NCBI RefSeq assembly: GCF_007004545.3
Contig: NZ_CP045503.2
Span: forward strand, 4,496,102-4,560,101
Direction: 5' to 3'
Source: Shewanella eurypsychrophilus
GTDB taxonomy: Bacteria; Pseudomonadota; Gammaproteobacteria; Enterobacterales; Shewanellaceae
DNA length: 64,000 bases
Under the pieces are notes generated by a model. That model had not been told where the DNA came from. It searched no databases and saw only the letters and a program-made list of their open reading frames with translations. Positions 42,141 through 50,962 of this stretch are shown here, one piece after another (position 1 is the first letter of the stretch; each line of letters begins with the position of its first letter). Made by a program: the position numbers and the translations under genes.

Positions 42141-43835
42141 TTAACTTACTTGGGCCTTAGAAAGCCTTTCTAGAATCTTGTCCGCCACCCGAAACGCATT
42201 GGCGTAGATGGTAAACGTTGGGGTAACGCTGCCACCATTTGGCATAAATGAACCATCGGTTACATAGAGGTTGTCGCAATCATGCACTTTGCAGTTTTTG
42301 TCTAGCACAGAAGTTTTAGGATCATTGCCAAAACGGCAGCCACCAGCAACTAAGTTAGAGGTTGGCTGAGTAAACACATTGCCCCACGCTTTGTGAGCGC
42401 CCATGGCTTTCATCACTTCCACGCCGCGGTCCACTAAATACTGAGCCACCTTCTCATCATGGGAATGAAAGCCAGCTCTGACTTTGGCAACGCTCTGACC
42501 CCACCTGTCTTTCTCATCTTTGTCTAAGCTGACGTAACACTCATCATTAGTGAGCCAGTCACAGAATACCTCAAACTTAAAATCTTTCGATTGGGTAAAG
42601 TGAGACTTAATTTTCTGTTTCAGCGGCGTTCCCCAAAGCAGGTTATCTCCCTGCCACTTCAAGCCAGATGTCGCCCCTGTTGGCGATGGCGGGTCGAACA
42701 CAAAATCAAGCGTGCCACCTTTTATCGGCTTATCAGATACTGACTTATCATCAATCTCATACCAATCTTGCAGTGCCCGATTAAAGAAGGGGCCGCGAAC
42801 TTTGAGCTGCTTTACTTCAAACTCCTTTAGCTTATCCATCTCAAACACACCGTGACCCGTACCTCCCGCGCAGCAGTGCAGATTTTTACCCACCTGCTGA
42901 TAGCGATTACCTATGCCATCTGGATGCCTTTTACCTGTGCTCGACAGTAACAAGCGAGCACTCTCTATCGAGTAGCAGGCCACCACAAACAGTTTTGCGC
43001 TAACACGTTTTGAGCTATCTTCATCTGCAAGATCGAAATAATCAGCTGAAGTGACCTTGCCTGACTCATCAGTATTAAGTCGATACACCTTAGCCTGAGT
43101 GACTATTTTACAATTACCCGTTTTGACTGCTGCATCTAATAGCGCAGCACGAGAGCTGGCTTTTGCGCCAGAGTGACAACCATAACTGCCACAATAACCT
43201 GAATATTCACAGCTCAAACGGCCATTGAAAGGAATAGATAAAATCCCCCTTGCCATAGGCAGTGGATGTAGCTTTAAACTCTTACAGGCAATATCAAAAC
43301 GCTGAGCGACCGGATGCTCAGCGGTTGGAGGAAAGGGATAATCTTTGGTCGAACGAGGTTCTAAATTCGGGTGTTTCACCACTTTTCCAGAAACGCCAAC
43401 GACCTGCTCAACCTTAGTGTAATAGGGCTCTAGCTCATCATAACTAATGGGCCAGTCGACGTTATTAGCCCCCTCAATGTCACCATACTCAGAAACCAGT
43501 CTAAAATCCTGGGGCTTAAGTCGATGAAAGTAAGCGCTCATAAAGTTAGTCGCGCCACCGACGATATTGCCGCCCCAAAATTGCGCTGTGGTATCCGATG
43601 ACCAACTGCCATCACCATTAGGCTCCTCTAAAATATGGCGCTCATCGTTAAATTGTGAGCGAAATACACTATGGCGACCCAGTTGCTCATCTTTAAAAAA
43701 GTCATTTTCTTTAAACCACTTGCCCTTTTCCAACACTGCAACCTTGTAGCCAGCCTTGGCTAACTCATAGGCGATTGGTCCCGCCCCTGCACCGCTGCCA
43801 ACGATACAGATATCAAACTCTTTATTATTTTTCAT
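42141..43835 (-). CDS. GMC-family FAD oxidoreductase (gluconate/sorbitol dehydrogenase-like large subunit)
   Basis: The 564-aa protein starts FDICIVGSGAGAGPIAYELA, the FAD-binding Rossmann motif, and has NNVDWPISYDELEPYY and the C-terminal SVTPTFTIYANAFRVADKIL with the GMC His/Asn region before it (VTDGSFMPNGG). It is 24 nt downstream of a subunit-3 gene. Such pairs form membrane-bound or periplasmic sugar or alcohol dehydrogenases; the large subunit lacks its own signal and is exported with the Tat-signal partner. A cytochrome c third subunit is not in the window. Substrate unknown, perhaps an alcohol. Confidence 0.9.
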   Translation of the reverse strand: MKNNKEFDICIVGSGAGAGPIAYELAKAGYKVAVLEKGKWFKENDFFKDEQLGRHSVFRSQFNDERHILEEPNGDGSWSSDTTAQFWGGNIVGGATNFMSAYFHRLKPQDFRLVSEYGDIEGANNVDWPISYDELEPYYTKVEQVVGVSGKVVKHPNLEPRSTKDYPFPPTAEHPVAQRFDIACKSLKLHPLPMARGILSIPFNGRLSCEYSGYCGSYGCHSGAKASSRAALLDAAVKTGNCKIVTQAKVYRLNTDESGKVTSADYFDLADEDSSKRVSAKLFVVACYSIESARLLLSSTGKRHPDGIGNRYQQVGKNLHCCAGGTGHGVFEMDKLKEFEVKQLKVRGPFFNRALQDWYEIDDKSVSDKPIKGGTLDFVFDPPSPTGATSGLKWQGDNLLWGTPLKQKIKSHFTQSKDFKFEVFCDWLTNDECYVSLDKDEKDRWGQSVAKVRAGFHSHDEKVAQYLVDRGVEVMKAMGAHKAWGNVFTQPTSNLVAGGCRFGNDPKTSVLDKNCKVHDCDNLYVTDGSFMPNGGSVTPTFTIYANAFRVADKILERLSKAQVS

Positions 43836-43859
43836 TCGATACTCACCCGATGATCCAGC

Positions 43860-44513
43860 CTAATTAAAATCTAAATAAGTTTTACCTTGAACTGGACGTG
43901 GAAAGCCTGGCTGATGCTCGATCCACTGCCAGCCTATGCCATCTGTGTTACCGCCATAAATAGGATCTAAGGTCAGCGCCTCAAGCAGATAATAGAGCAA
44001 CAAAGAAAGCCAGTTCTCGCCTGCGCGGCTGTTGGCTATCTGTTTAAGCACAGTATCTTGCTCACGACTAGCAAGCGTAATGAAGCTAGCCCCTTGGGTG
44101 GTTTTGGCTAAATCTTCGAGCCAGCCTACTCCCCGTAAAATAAACTCTTTGTCGCCGTCGGCTTTATTATCAGGATCTTCAAGCGCCCAGATCAGATAAC
44201 GAAATGCATTAAGTGTTTTTGCCGATGGGCCATCACCATCATCGGGAAATAGCTGCATCTGCACAGCCTCTATCACAGCTTGTTGATGGGCACTAAAATC
44301 GACTTTATCAGTGGCTTTATCAACAAGAGTCTCCTCATCGGCAGCAGTGACGACTAAAGGTTTAGCGCCAATCAAGCCAAGTAATATAGCTGCTGCACCC
44401 GTTTTCCTTAAAAAGGCACGACGATTGAGCCCGCTAGAGTAAGCGCTCATCAGTTCAGGTTTGCTAGAGCCCTTTTTTAACGTATCGTTCTGCAGCTTAT
44501 CTTTACTTAACAT
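43860..44513 (-). CDS. Gluconate 2-dehydrogenase subunit 3-like protein with Tat signal
   Basis: The 217-aa protein has a twin-arginine motif, NRRAFLRKTGAAAILLGLIG, after an extended N-terminal region. The mature part has HQQAVIEAVQMQLFPDDGDGP, GWLEDLAKTTQGASF, and GNTDGIGWQWIEHQPGFPRP, the typical end of DUF1316/gluconate_2-dh3. It guides the GMC subunit through the Tat pathway and completes the enzyme. It overlaps the upstream TlpA-like gene by 7 nt and is 24 nt before the GMC gene, so the three form an operon. Confidence 0.9.
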   Translation of the reverse strand: MLSKDKLQNDTLKKGSSKPELMSAYSSGLNRRAFLRKTGAAAILLGLIGAKPLVVTAADEETLVDKATDKVDFSAHQQAVIEAVQMQLFPDDGDGPSAKTLNAFRYLIWALEDPDNKADGDKEFILRGVGWLEDLAKTTQGASFITLASREQDTVLKQIANSRAGENWLSLLLYYLLEALTLDPIYGGNTDGIGWQWIEHQPGFPRPVQGKTYLDFN

Positions 44514-45079
44514 AGACTGTCCTTGTTACAAGCCTCTATCGCTAGCAAGCTTGGCTCAGTTTCTGGCTGTGGTGTATTCCACTGAGCGATATTGGCACTC
44601 AAGGTATGGGTGATACCGTCAACTTGTCTGATCACCCCATTGATATCCACTAAAAAGCTGGTTGGCGTGCCTATAACACCGTAAAGGTGAGTCACCTCAG
44701 CTTCACTGTCGAAGGCGATTGCATAGTTAGTAGAGAAGTGAGATTGAAAGCGGGAAATTTCCGGTAATGAGTCGCTCCAGCTGGTATTGATAGCCAACAG
44801 CTTAACCTGTTCACCATACTCATTTTGAATCTCCACCAGCTTAGGCGTCTTCTTCATACAGGGGCCACACCAAGTGTTCCAGAATATGAGATAAACCGAG
44901 TGCTCACCGCGGTGTTCACTCAGATTAAACTCAGTGCCATCTAGCTGCTGCATACTAAAGTCGGGCGCTAACTCACCGACGGCTATTGGAGCTGCTATTG
45001 CTTGATGGGTAACAGCAACGACTACCAATATCAATACAGCAATAACTCCTTGCTTAAGGGAACTCATAGCTCTATTCAT
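44507..45079 (-). CDS. Periplasmic TlpA/ResA-like thioredoxin
   Basis: The 190-aa protein has a signal peptide or anchor (GVIAVLILVVVAVTHQAIA) and a redoxin domain with the active site FWNTWCGPCMKK, YGVIGTPTSFLVD (cis-Pro) and a C-terminal extension with two Cys (EACNKDSLC). ATG 45079 follows GGTGAAAG. TlpA/ResA proteins reduce disulfides in c-type cytochromes or other exported proteins. Its overlap with the subunit-3 gene suggests that it serves assembly of the GMC dehydrogenase or of its cytochrome partner. Confidence 0.9.
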   Translation of the reverse strand: MNRAMSSLKQGVIAVLILVVVAVTHQAIAAPIAVGELAPDFSMQQLDGTEFNLSEHRGEHSVYLIFWNTWCGPCMKKTPKLVEIQNEYGEQVKLLAINTSWSDSLPEISRFQSHFSTNYAIAFDSEAEVTHLYGVIGTPTSFLVDINGVIRQVDGITHTLSANIAQWNTPQPETEPSLLAIEACNKDSLC

Positions 45080-45265
45080 CTTTCACCTAATCCTTGATAT
45101 CTCTTGATGACTTACAAAAGCGAACTCAATAAATACTAACTTGTACAAGCAGACCGCCTTCATCAATAAAATAATTCAAGTTAAGTTAGTTTCCTATGTT
45201 TAATTGATTTAGAACAACTATTAAGCAGTCACTCAGGGTAGCTTGTCATCACTAAGATATGAATT

Positions 45266-45431
45266 GAGGTGTAATGATGTCGCTATCCGCTATCAACAAT
45301 AACAAAGATGTCGCCATCATAGGTGGTGGGATTATCTATATATGCAGTGAGGTGTCATGATGTCGTTATCCCTTATTAACAATAACAGAGATGTCGCCAT
45401 CATAGGTGGTGGGATAATAGGTATATGCAGT
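45266..45431 (+). repeat. Tandem 83-bp duplication at the 5' end of the DadA-like gene
   Basis: Copy 1 starts at 45266 and copy 2 at 45349, both with GAGGTGT, a start pair ATGATG, and the coding start through GGTGGTGGGAT. They differ at about a dozen positions. Since 83 is not a multiple of three, the copies lie in different frames. Confidence 0.9.
45274..45360 (+). CDS. 28-aa leader-like ORF from the duplicated N-terminus
   Basis: Copy 1 keeps the ribosome site (GAGG) and ATG 45274 and encodes MMSLSAINNNKDVAIIGGG, then IIYICSEVS. Its stop TGA (45358-45360) overlaps the ATG (45357) of the real gene as ATGA. It repeats the Rossmann start of the downstream enzyme. It may be translated and coupled to it, or may be a mere relic. 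Confidence 0.45.
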   Translation: MMSLSAINNNKDVAIIGGGIIYICSEVS

Positions 45432-46676
45432 GCTTACTACCTTCATCAATCAGGTAAAAAAGTCGTGGTTATTGAGAAAGATGAGATAGGAAAAGCCTGC
45501 TCTTTTGGCAATGCTGGCTATATCACTCCAAGCCACTTTATTCCTTTGGCAGCCCCAGGCATGATTCAAAAAGGGCTTAAATGGATGCTTAACCCCAAAA
45601 GCCCCTTCTTTGTGCGACCAAGCCTGGATCTTGATTTTATCAAGTGGCTGTTATCATTTGCTAAAAAATGTACTACAGCACATACCCAACAAAGTCAGCA
45701 AGCGATTCTCGATATCAACTTAAAATCCCTTGAGCTCTATCAAGCACTGCATAAATGTGACGATCTCGATTTTCAATTTCATCAAAAAGGGCTACTGATG
45801 CTCTTTAAGACTCAAGCTGGGTTAGATGAGGAGGCAATCACGGTTTCGCAAGCGAATGCACTGGGGCTCAAAGCAAAAATCCTTGATAGAGAAGCCCTAA
45901 GAGCGTTAGAACCTGAGATTGAATTTGATGTTGTAGGCGCCGCGCTTTATCCCGAAGATGCACATATCGAACCTTTCGAGTTCATCTCATCGATGAAGAG
46001 CTACCTGCAAACTAATGGAGTGGAGTTCCTAGAGCACACAGAGGTGACCCGCTTTGACACTCAAGCTAAACTTCAGTCTCAACTGATAATAACTGCTATT
46101 CACACCACAAAAGGAGCGGTGAAAGCTGACAGCGTCGTACTGGCTAATGGTGCCTGGTCAGCTCAATTAGCTAAAAAGTTAGGTTTAACCGTACCTGTGC
46201 TAGCAGGTAAAGGAATTAGCATCACTTTAGAGAACAAGGCTATAGAAAATACCCGCCTATTCTCATGTAAAACCCCCTTTATCTTGAGCGAAGCTAAAGT
46301 CGCCGTAAGCCCGTTTAATGATGAGATCCGCTTTGGTGGCACTATGGAGCTAGGTGTATTAGCGGATCAGGAGTCGAGAGGATTAAGTCCAAATAGGATC
46401 ACTGGTTTATTGCAATCCGTCGGTCAATACTTACCCACATTCGACAGCGAAAAAATAGACCGCAGCCAGTTCTGGTCCGGCTTTCGCCCCTGTACGCCTG
46501 ACGGTTTGCCCATTATCGGTCCAGCACCCGGTATCGATAACCTCTATATAGCAACAGGCCATGCCATGATGGGACTCAGCCTTGGACCTATAACGGGAAA
46601 AATTATTTGTGATCTCATCACAGGCAAGACGCCTGATGTCGACCTCGCTCCCTTTATGCCGATGCGCTTTAAATAG
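45357..46676 (+). CDS. FAD-dependent D-amino-acid dehydrogenase (DadA-like)
   Basis: The 439-aa protein starts VAIIGGGIIGICSAYYL, the FAD dinucleotide-binding motif, then FGNAGYITPSHFIPLAAPG (DadA-type), and ends with WSGFRPCTPDGLPIIGPAPG and ATGHAMMGLSLGPITGK. This branch includes D-amino acid and D-hydroxyproline dehydrogenases that pass electrons to the quinone pool. No proline racemase or dadX gene is next to it. Translation start may be ATG 45357 or 45360. Its 5' end is duplicated in tandem just upstream. Confidence 0.9.
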   Translation: MMSLSLINNNRDVAIIGGGIIGICSAYYLHQSGKKVVVIEKDEIGKACSFGNAGYITPSHFIPLAAPGMIQKGLKWMLNPKSPFFVRPSLDLDFIKWLLSFAKKCTTAHTQQSQQAILDINLKSLELYQALHKCDDLDFQFHQKGLLMLFKTQAGLDEEAITVSQANALGLKAKILDREALRALEPEIEFDVVGAALYPEDAHIEPFEFISSMKSYLQTNGVEFLEHTEVTRFDTQAKLQSQLIITAIHTTKGAVKADSVVLANGAWSAQLAKKLGLTVPVLAGKGISITLENKAIENTRLFSCKTPFILSEAKVAVSPFNDEIRFGGTMELGVLADQESRGLSPNRITGLLQSVGQYLPTFDSEKIDRSQFWSGFRPCTPDGLPIIGPAPGIDNLYIATGHAMMGLSLGPITGKIICDLITGKTPDVDLAPFMPMRFK

Positions 46677-46775
46677 TCATACTCAAAAGAAGCCCTCTCG
46701 CGTTTGAGGAAGGGGCTTTGCCGTAGCAGGACAATTCGGTTAATCTGAGTCTAAGGTTCACGACAAAGTAGATAT

Positions 46776-47141
46776 ATGAAGCGAACGATTGGACTCATTT
46801 TCTGTTTACTCATCATCATGAGTGGTATTGCTTACCACTATCTTTCGCCACAAGTTTTTGTCAAAAATCTCTCTGATAGAAGTTTTTACCAAGCCATTTT
46901 TAACCTGCCAAGCAGCCAAATCATCTTCGAACCCGTTAAGGCCAAGAGCCGTCATACCATCTATTTTTCTCCCCAAGAAAAAACAGGCCTAGTCACCTAT
47001 CAGCTCGTTTCAATTAATGGTGCTCAGGTGGCCCAAGGGCATATCGAGTATCATTTTGACGATGATAACTTCTCTCAGCTAGGCACAAAGCTCAGCTTCA
47101 TCATAGATAAGCAATATCGAGTCAGCTTTACTAATAACTAA
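46776..47141 (+). CDS. Small exported or anchored protein, unknown function
   Basis: The 121-aa protein has an N-terminal hydrophobic helix (TIGLIFCLLIIMSGIAYHYL) and a beta-rich periplasmic part (SFYQAIFNLPSSQIIFEP). I do not recognise a family. It follows the DadA-like gene by 99 nt; an imperfect GC-rich hairpin with AAGCCC and GGGCTT arms near 46690-46717 may separate them. Convergent with ScsD. Confidence 0.55.
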   Translation: MKRTIGLIFCLLIIMSGIAYHYLSPQVFVKNLSDRSFYQAIFNLPSSQIIFEPVKAKSRHTIYFSPQEKTGLVTYQLVSINGAQVAQGHIEYHFDDDNFSQLGTKLSFIIDKQYRVSFTNN

Positions 47142-47150
47142 GTGAAAATA

Positions 47151-47183
47151 ATTAGCGCATAAAGCCTAGCTTTAAGCGCTAAT
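47151..47183. terminator. Hairpin between convergent genes
   Basis: ATTAGCGC (47151-47158) and GCGCTAAT (47176-47183), with inner TAAAGC/GCTTTA pairing, make a nearly unbroken stem. It lacks a clean T-run. Confidence 0.6.
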
Positions 47184-47211
47184 CGACACACCCAAGTCGC
47201 AACAAACAGTA

Positions 47212-47784
47212 TTAAGACAACAACATGCGCCACCACATGCCCGGTAAGCTGGTAAAACCTGTGGTGTAGTGGATTAACTCACCATCTTTAAACACCATCA
47301 AGGTCGGCGTAAGTTGTACCGACCAATCACGAGCAATGTCATTATTACTGTCATTGATGGTTTCAAACTCATAGCCTTTATGGGCCAGATATTTAGTCAT
47401 CTTATCATCGGGTCCGGAATTCATTGCCACGGAAACCACGGGGTACATGCTGGCCATGGTATCCACCGCTGGACTAACAAAATTACAAACAGGGCACCAG
47501 ATCCCCCAAAAGTACACAAGTACCGCTTGATCTTGACTCAAAGCCTTAATATCAATATCTGTCCCTTCGAGTGTGAGTCCTATAAGATCAGGTAGGTTAT
47601 CTCGGGGAATATCCTTGCCGCGCCAGATATCCATGGCGCCAGTGATAACAATGGCAAATAGCATAAACAGAGCGACCTGTTTCACCCAGCTAAAAACTCT
47701 CTTCATTGGAGAGGGTGTCGCTTTACCCGAGCTCATATTCTCATGCTTAACAATATCAAGCTTATCCTTTTCAGTCTGATTCAT
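47212..47784 (-). CDS. scsD: ScsD-like membrane-anchored thioredoxin
   Basis: The 190-aa protein has one membrane helix (VALFMLFAIVITGAMDIW, ~35-55) and a periplasmic thioredoxin domain with active site FWGIWCPVCNF and the cis-Pro segment SVQLTPTLMVFKDG. Family: protein disulfide oxidoreductase ScsD/TlpB. Its start overlaps the ScsC stop by 4 nt (ATGA). It probably receives electrons from ScsB and reduces disulfides, including under copper stress. Confidence 0.85.
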   Translation of the reverse strand: MNQTEKDKLDIVKHENMSSGKATPSPMKRVFSWVKQVALFMLFAIVITGAMDIWRGKDIPRDNLPDLIGLTLEGTDIDIKALSQDQAVLVYFWGIWCPVCNFVSPAVDTMASMYPVVSVAMNSGPDDKMTKYLAHKGYEFETINDSNNDIARDWSVQLTPTLMVFKDGELIHYTTGFTSLPGMWWRMLLS

Positions 47785-48635
47785 TTACCTTGCGCCTCAA
47801 TCACTTCTTGCAACTGCTCTTTGAGCACATCATAGGGCACAAGACCTGGGATCACCTTGTCGCCAAAGATCATGCTAGGTGTGCCGCCGATACCTAAATC
47901 TCTCATTAGCTTTACATTGTCATGTACCATCTCAGCGACTCTCGCGTCTGTTTTACCTAACCAGTGTTCAGTGTCTGTTAGCTTAGCCACCTTGGCAATT
48001 GACGCTGAATCTAATCGACGCGGGCTCGACATCAACATATCTTTTAGTTTGATATATTTTTCAGGTTCATTAAGCCACACCGTTTGTGCTAACTCGACGG
48101 CCATCTTAGAGCCTTCACCTTGGAGCGGCACCATCTTGACGATGATTTTAAGCTGAGGAAACTCTTCAATCAGCTTATTAAGAGATGGTTCTATTTTCTT
48201 ACAATAGGGGCAGTTAAAATCGGTAAAGTACACCATAGTGATCTCAGGGTTTTCAGCGCCCTTCCAAGGATCGCTCTTAGTCTCATACATGGCGCTATGG
48301 TTATCATCCAGAGCCGTCTGCTTGGCAGAGCTCGCACCTTGCTGCTCACGAGTCTGCAAAGCTATGATGGCTTCTTTCAAGAGTTCAGGATCATTGAGCA
48401 AGGCATCTTTAATAATCGCCCTCACATCTTGTTGCTGCTCAGTGCTTAGACTTGTTACTTCAGCATGGGCCGATGAGATAAAAGTGATTTGAGATGAGAT
48501 AAATAGAATCGATGCGGTTATTCCTGAGACTGCAAACATCTGCAATTTACGCGATTGAAAAACCCTATTTGTCCAAGATATGCTCTTCGTTTTTGAATTC
48601 ACACCTGATGTCACTGCTTTACTTGAAAATATCAT
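47781..48635 (-). CDS. scsC: ScsC-like DsbA-family thiol-disulfide protein
   Basis: The 284-aa protein starts at ATG 48635 with GGAG upstream. A long N-terminal stretch ends in a signal/anchor helix (MFAVSGITASILFISS). Helical oligomerisation residues (LNDPELLKEAIIALQTREQ) precede a thioredoxin domain with FTDFNCPYCKK and GIGGTPSMIFGD (cis-Pro). In Proteus and Caulobacter ScsC is a trimeric disulfide isomerase; the extended N-terminus is consistent with that. Operon with scsB (124-nt gap) and scsD (overlap). Confidence 0.88.
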   Translation of the reverse strand: MIFSSKAVTSGVNSKTKSISWTNRVFQSRKLQMFAVSGITASILFISSQITFISSAHAEVTSLSTEQQQDVRAIIKDALLNDPELLKEAIIALQTREQQGASSAKQTALDDNHSAMYETKSDPWKGAENPEITMVYFTDFNCPYCKKIEPSLNKLIEEFPQLKIIVKMVPLQGEGSKMAVELAQTVWLNEPEKYIKLKDMLMSSPRRLDSASIAKVAKLTDTEHWLGKTDARVAEMVHDNVKLMRDLGIGGTPSMIFGDKVIPGLVPYDVLKEQLQEVIEAQGK

Positions 48636-48759
48636 ATTAACTCCAATTTTTGGCCTCGATTAGCTTGCTAGCTAATCGCTGCCTTGTTCTAGTTTGCCTG
48701 CTCAGTGTTTGTTTACGCTCTAAACAAATCGGTCTAGAGCAGGCATGTTCTATAATCGA

Positions 48760-50838
48760 CTACCTTGCAGAAGCACGTTCTATGGCTGCTAAGACATCTT
48801 TTGTCGATAAGATCACTGGCAGCTCAATACCCTTTGGTGCATTCGGGCCATAAACCACGTTAAATGGCACCCCAAAACGATTATGACTCTGCAAGTAGTT
48901 GGTGATCTGCTGGGAAGGAGTGGTCCAATCCCCTTTGATTAACAAGATATGCTCTTGCTTAAGGGCACTGTAAACAGGGTCCTGCAATATCACCCCAACC
49001 TTGTTGGCCTTACAGGTAATACACCAATCTGCCGTCACATCGACAAACACTGTTTTCCCCTGCGCAACCTGTTCTCGAATTAAGGTTTCACTCAATGGTG
49101 TCCAATCAAGATCCGTCGGTAAGGGCTTAGCCCATTGATCAGAGGTCATAAATGCGCTCACAGCAGCCAACATTAAGGTGACACTGAATGTGGCAATTAC
49201 GGCTGAAACACCCACAGATTTAGCCATAAAAATGAAGAAGGTGAGCAAGAGTATTCCTGCAGCCACATATAGGTAACTCACAACTAAGAAGCTACTCAAC
49301 AGGCTAATGAGCCACAAGCTAGTGATCAGCAATAACACCGAAAATATGACCTTAACCACACTCATCCAACGCCCAGGTTTTGGGAAGTAACTCGCCACCT
49401 GAGGAAACGCTGCCACCACTAACCAAGGCAGTGCCATACCGACAGCTAAGGCGGTAAATATGACAAACAAACTCAAAGTATCAGCGCCAAGAGCGAACGC
49501 CACAGCAGTTCCTAAGAAAGGTGCACTACACGGTGTGGCAAGCAAGGTGGCAAACATACCTTGCAGGAAATGGCCGCGATTATTATTACCGCCGGTCGTA
49601 GCAAGCTTAGTCTGAAAACTTGATGGTAGGTTAATCTCGAATGCACCCAACATGTTCAGTGCAAATACCGAAGTTACCAAGGCCATAAAACCGATAAACC
49701 AAGGATTTTGGAACTGCACCCCCCAGCCAATGGCCTGCCCTGTCAGCTTCAACATTAATATAAAGCCTGCTAACAACCAGAAAGAGACTAAAATACCCAA
49801 TGCAGAGGCGATAAATTGCTGACGGATCTGATTTTTCTGTAGATCTGGCGCCGCAACCACCGAACTCAACTTCATCCCAAGCACAGGTAATACGCAAGGC
49901 ATCACATTAAGGATCAATCCGCCCAGTAAGGCGAACATCAGGATAGTCAGCAATGAGCTGCCAGACTCTATGATTGTCGTCGCGCTAACAGATGCTGAAT
50001 ACTCCATGGCTCGATGACTGTCGACCACAGTGACATTCAAGGAGTTGCCAATTAACTCAGGTTCTCCAAGCCAGCTCTCTCCCTCAAAAATGAACGATAG
50101 CTGTTGACTGCCATCTTCATTTTTAATGGTGTTAGTGCTGACTAACTTAAAAATGGTGTCAGGCTCGCCGTCAATAATTATCTCAGGTCTCTGCCATTGC
50201 TCGTCATCCAAAACGACTTCAAGTTGTGACTTTGTACTGTCCCAGCCTAGCTGGATAGCAGACGATGAATCCGTTTCCGTTAACTTCTGTGGCACCTTAG
50301 AGAGCGCTTTATTATAGGCAAACATGGCGTCTGTATCGGCTCTGAGCGCACTCGGATTAATATCCAGATTTATCTCATAATCGGTGAGCACACAGATGGT
50401 GGTACAAGAAGACAAGGTGAACTTGCCATGTAACTGAGTATCCGCATTGATGTCATCTAATCTCAGCAATAACGGGAACACCACTTCACCTTGATAGCCA
50501 AACGTTTGCATACCGAGCAATGAAAACTTATCTGGAGCCGGCCATGACCAGTCAACCTGATTAAGGTTGCTAGACTTATCCCATTTTATGCTCGGCGCTA
50601 TGCCGCCTTCACCGGGAGTGCGCCAATAGGTCTTCCAATCACCGTCTAACTTTACCTCTAACACAGCAGGCAAGGTTTTAGTTTCGGGATCTAGCTCCCC
50701 AGTGAGCATAAACCTCAGCTTAACTGGTGGATGATTGTCATTGGTCAGCCACCCAGTGGAAGCTGCAACAACTATCTGGCTGGCACTTAAAGAGATTAAG
50801 ACACACAAAGCCAAGAATATTGATTTTATAAACTTCAA
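48760..50838 (-). CDS. scsB: ScsB-like membrane thiol-disulfide transporter (DsbD family)
   Basis: The 692-aa protein starts at TTG 50838, with AGGAG five bases upstream. A signal peptide (LALCVLISLSASQIVVA) is followed by a periplasmic domain with SSCTTICVLTDY, an eight-helix domain with NVMPCVLPVLGMK and TPCSAPFLGTAV (the two electron-relay Cys), and a C-terminal thioredoxin domain with TADWCITCKANK. This is longer than CcdA and matches ScsB rather than DsbD in the DSBD-C/N domain. It carries electrons from cytosolic thioredoxin to ScsC and ScsD. Confidence 0.92.
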   Translation of the reverse strand: MKFIKSIFLALCVLISLSASQIVVAASTGWLTNDNHPPVKLRFMLTGELDPETKTLPAVLEVKLDGDWKTYWRTPGEGGIAPSIKWDKSSNLNQVDWSWPAPDKFSLLGMQTFGYQGEVVFPLLLRLDDINADTQLHGKFTLSSCTTICVLTDYEINLDINPSALRADTDAMFAYNKALSKVPQKLTETDSSSAIQLGWDSTKSQLEVVLDDEQWQRPEIIIDGEPDTIFKLVSTNTIKNEDGSQQLSFIFEGESWLGEPELIGNSLNVTVVDSHRAMEYSASVSATTIIESGSSLLTILMFALLGGLILNVMPCVLPVLGMKLSSVVAAPDLQKNQIRQQFIASALGILVSFWLLAGFILMLKLTGQAIGWGVQFQNPWFIGFMALVTSVFALNMLGAFEINLPSSFQTKLATTGGNNNRGHFLQGMFATLLATPCSAPFLGTAVAFALGADTLSLFVIFTALAVGMALPWLVVAAFPQVASYFPKPGRWMSVVKVIFSVLLLITSLWLISLLSSFLVVSYLYVAAGILLLTFFIFMAKSVGVSAVIATFSVTLMLAAVSAFMTSDQWAKPLPTDLDWTPLSETLIREQVAQGKTVFVDVTADWCITCKANKVGVILQDPVYSALKQEHILLIKGDWTTPSQQITNYLQSHNRFGVPFNVVYGPNAPKGIELPVILSTKDVLAAIERASAR

Positions 50839-50962
50839 TTGACTCTCCTATTTAACGTTAGCTGCAAACACTTAGGTGTAAATACCTTACTCAATTTCAT
50901 ATTCAATCTCACATTCAACCTATTTCTCGACCTATTATTCAACTTAATATCTACCATCATTT

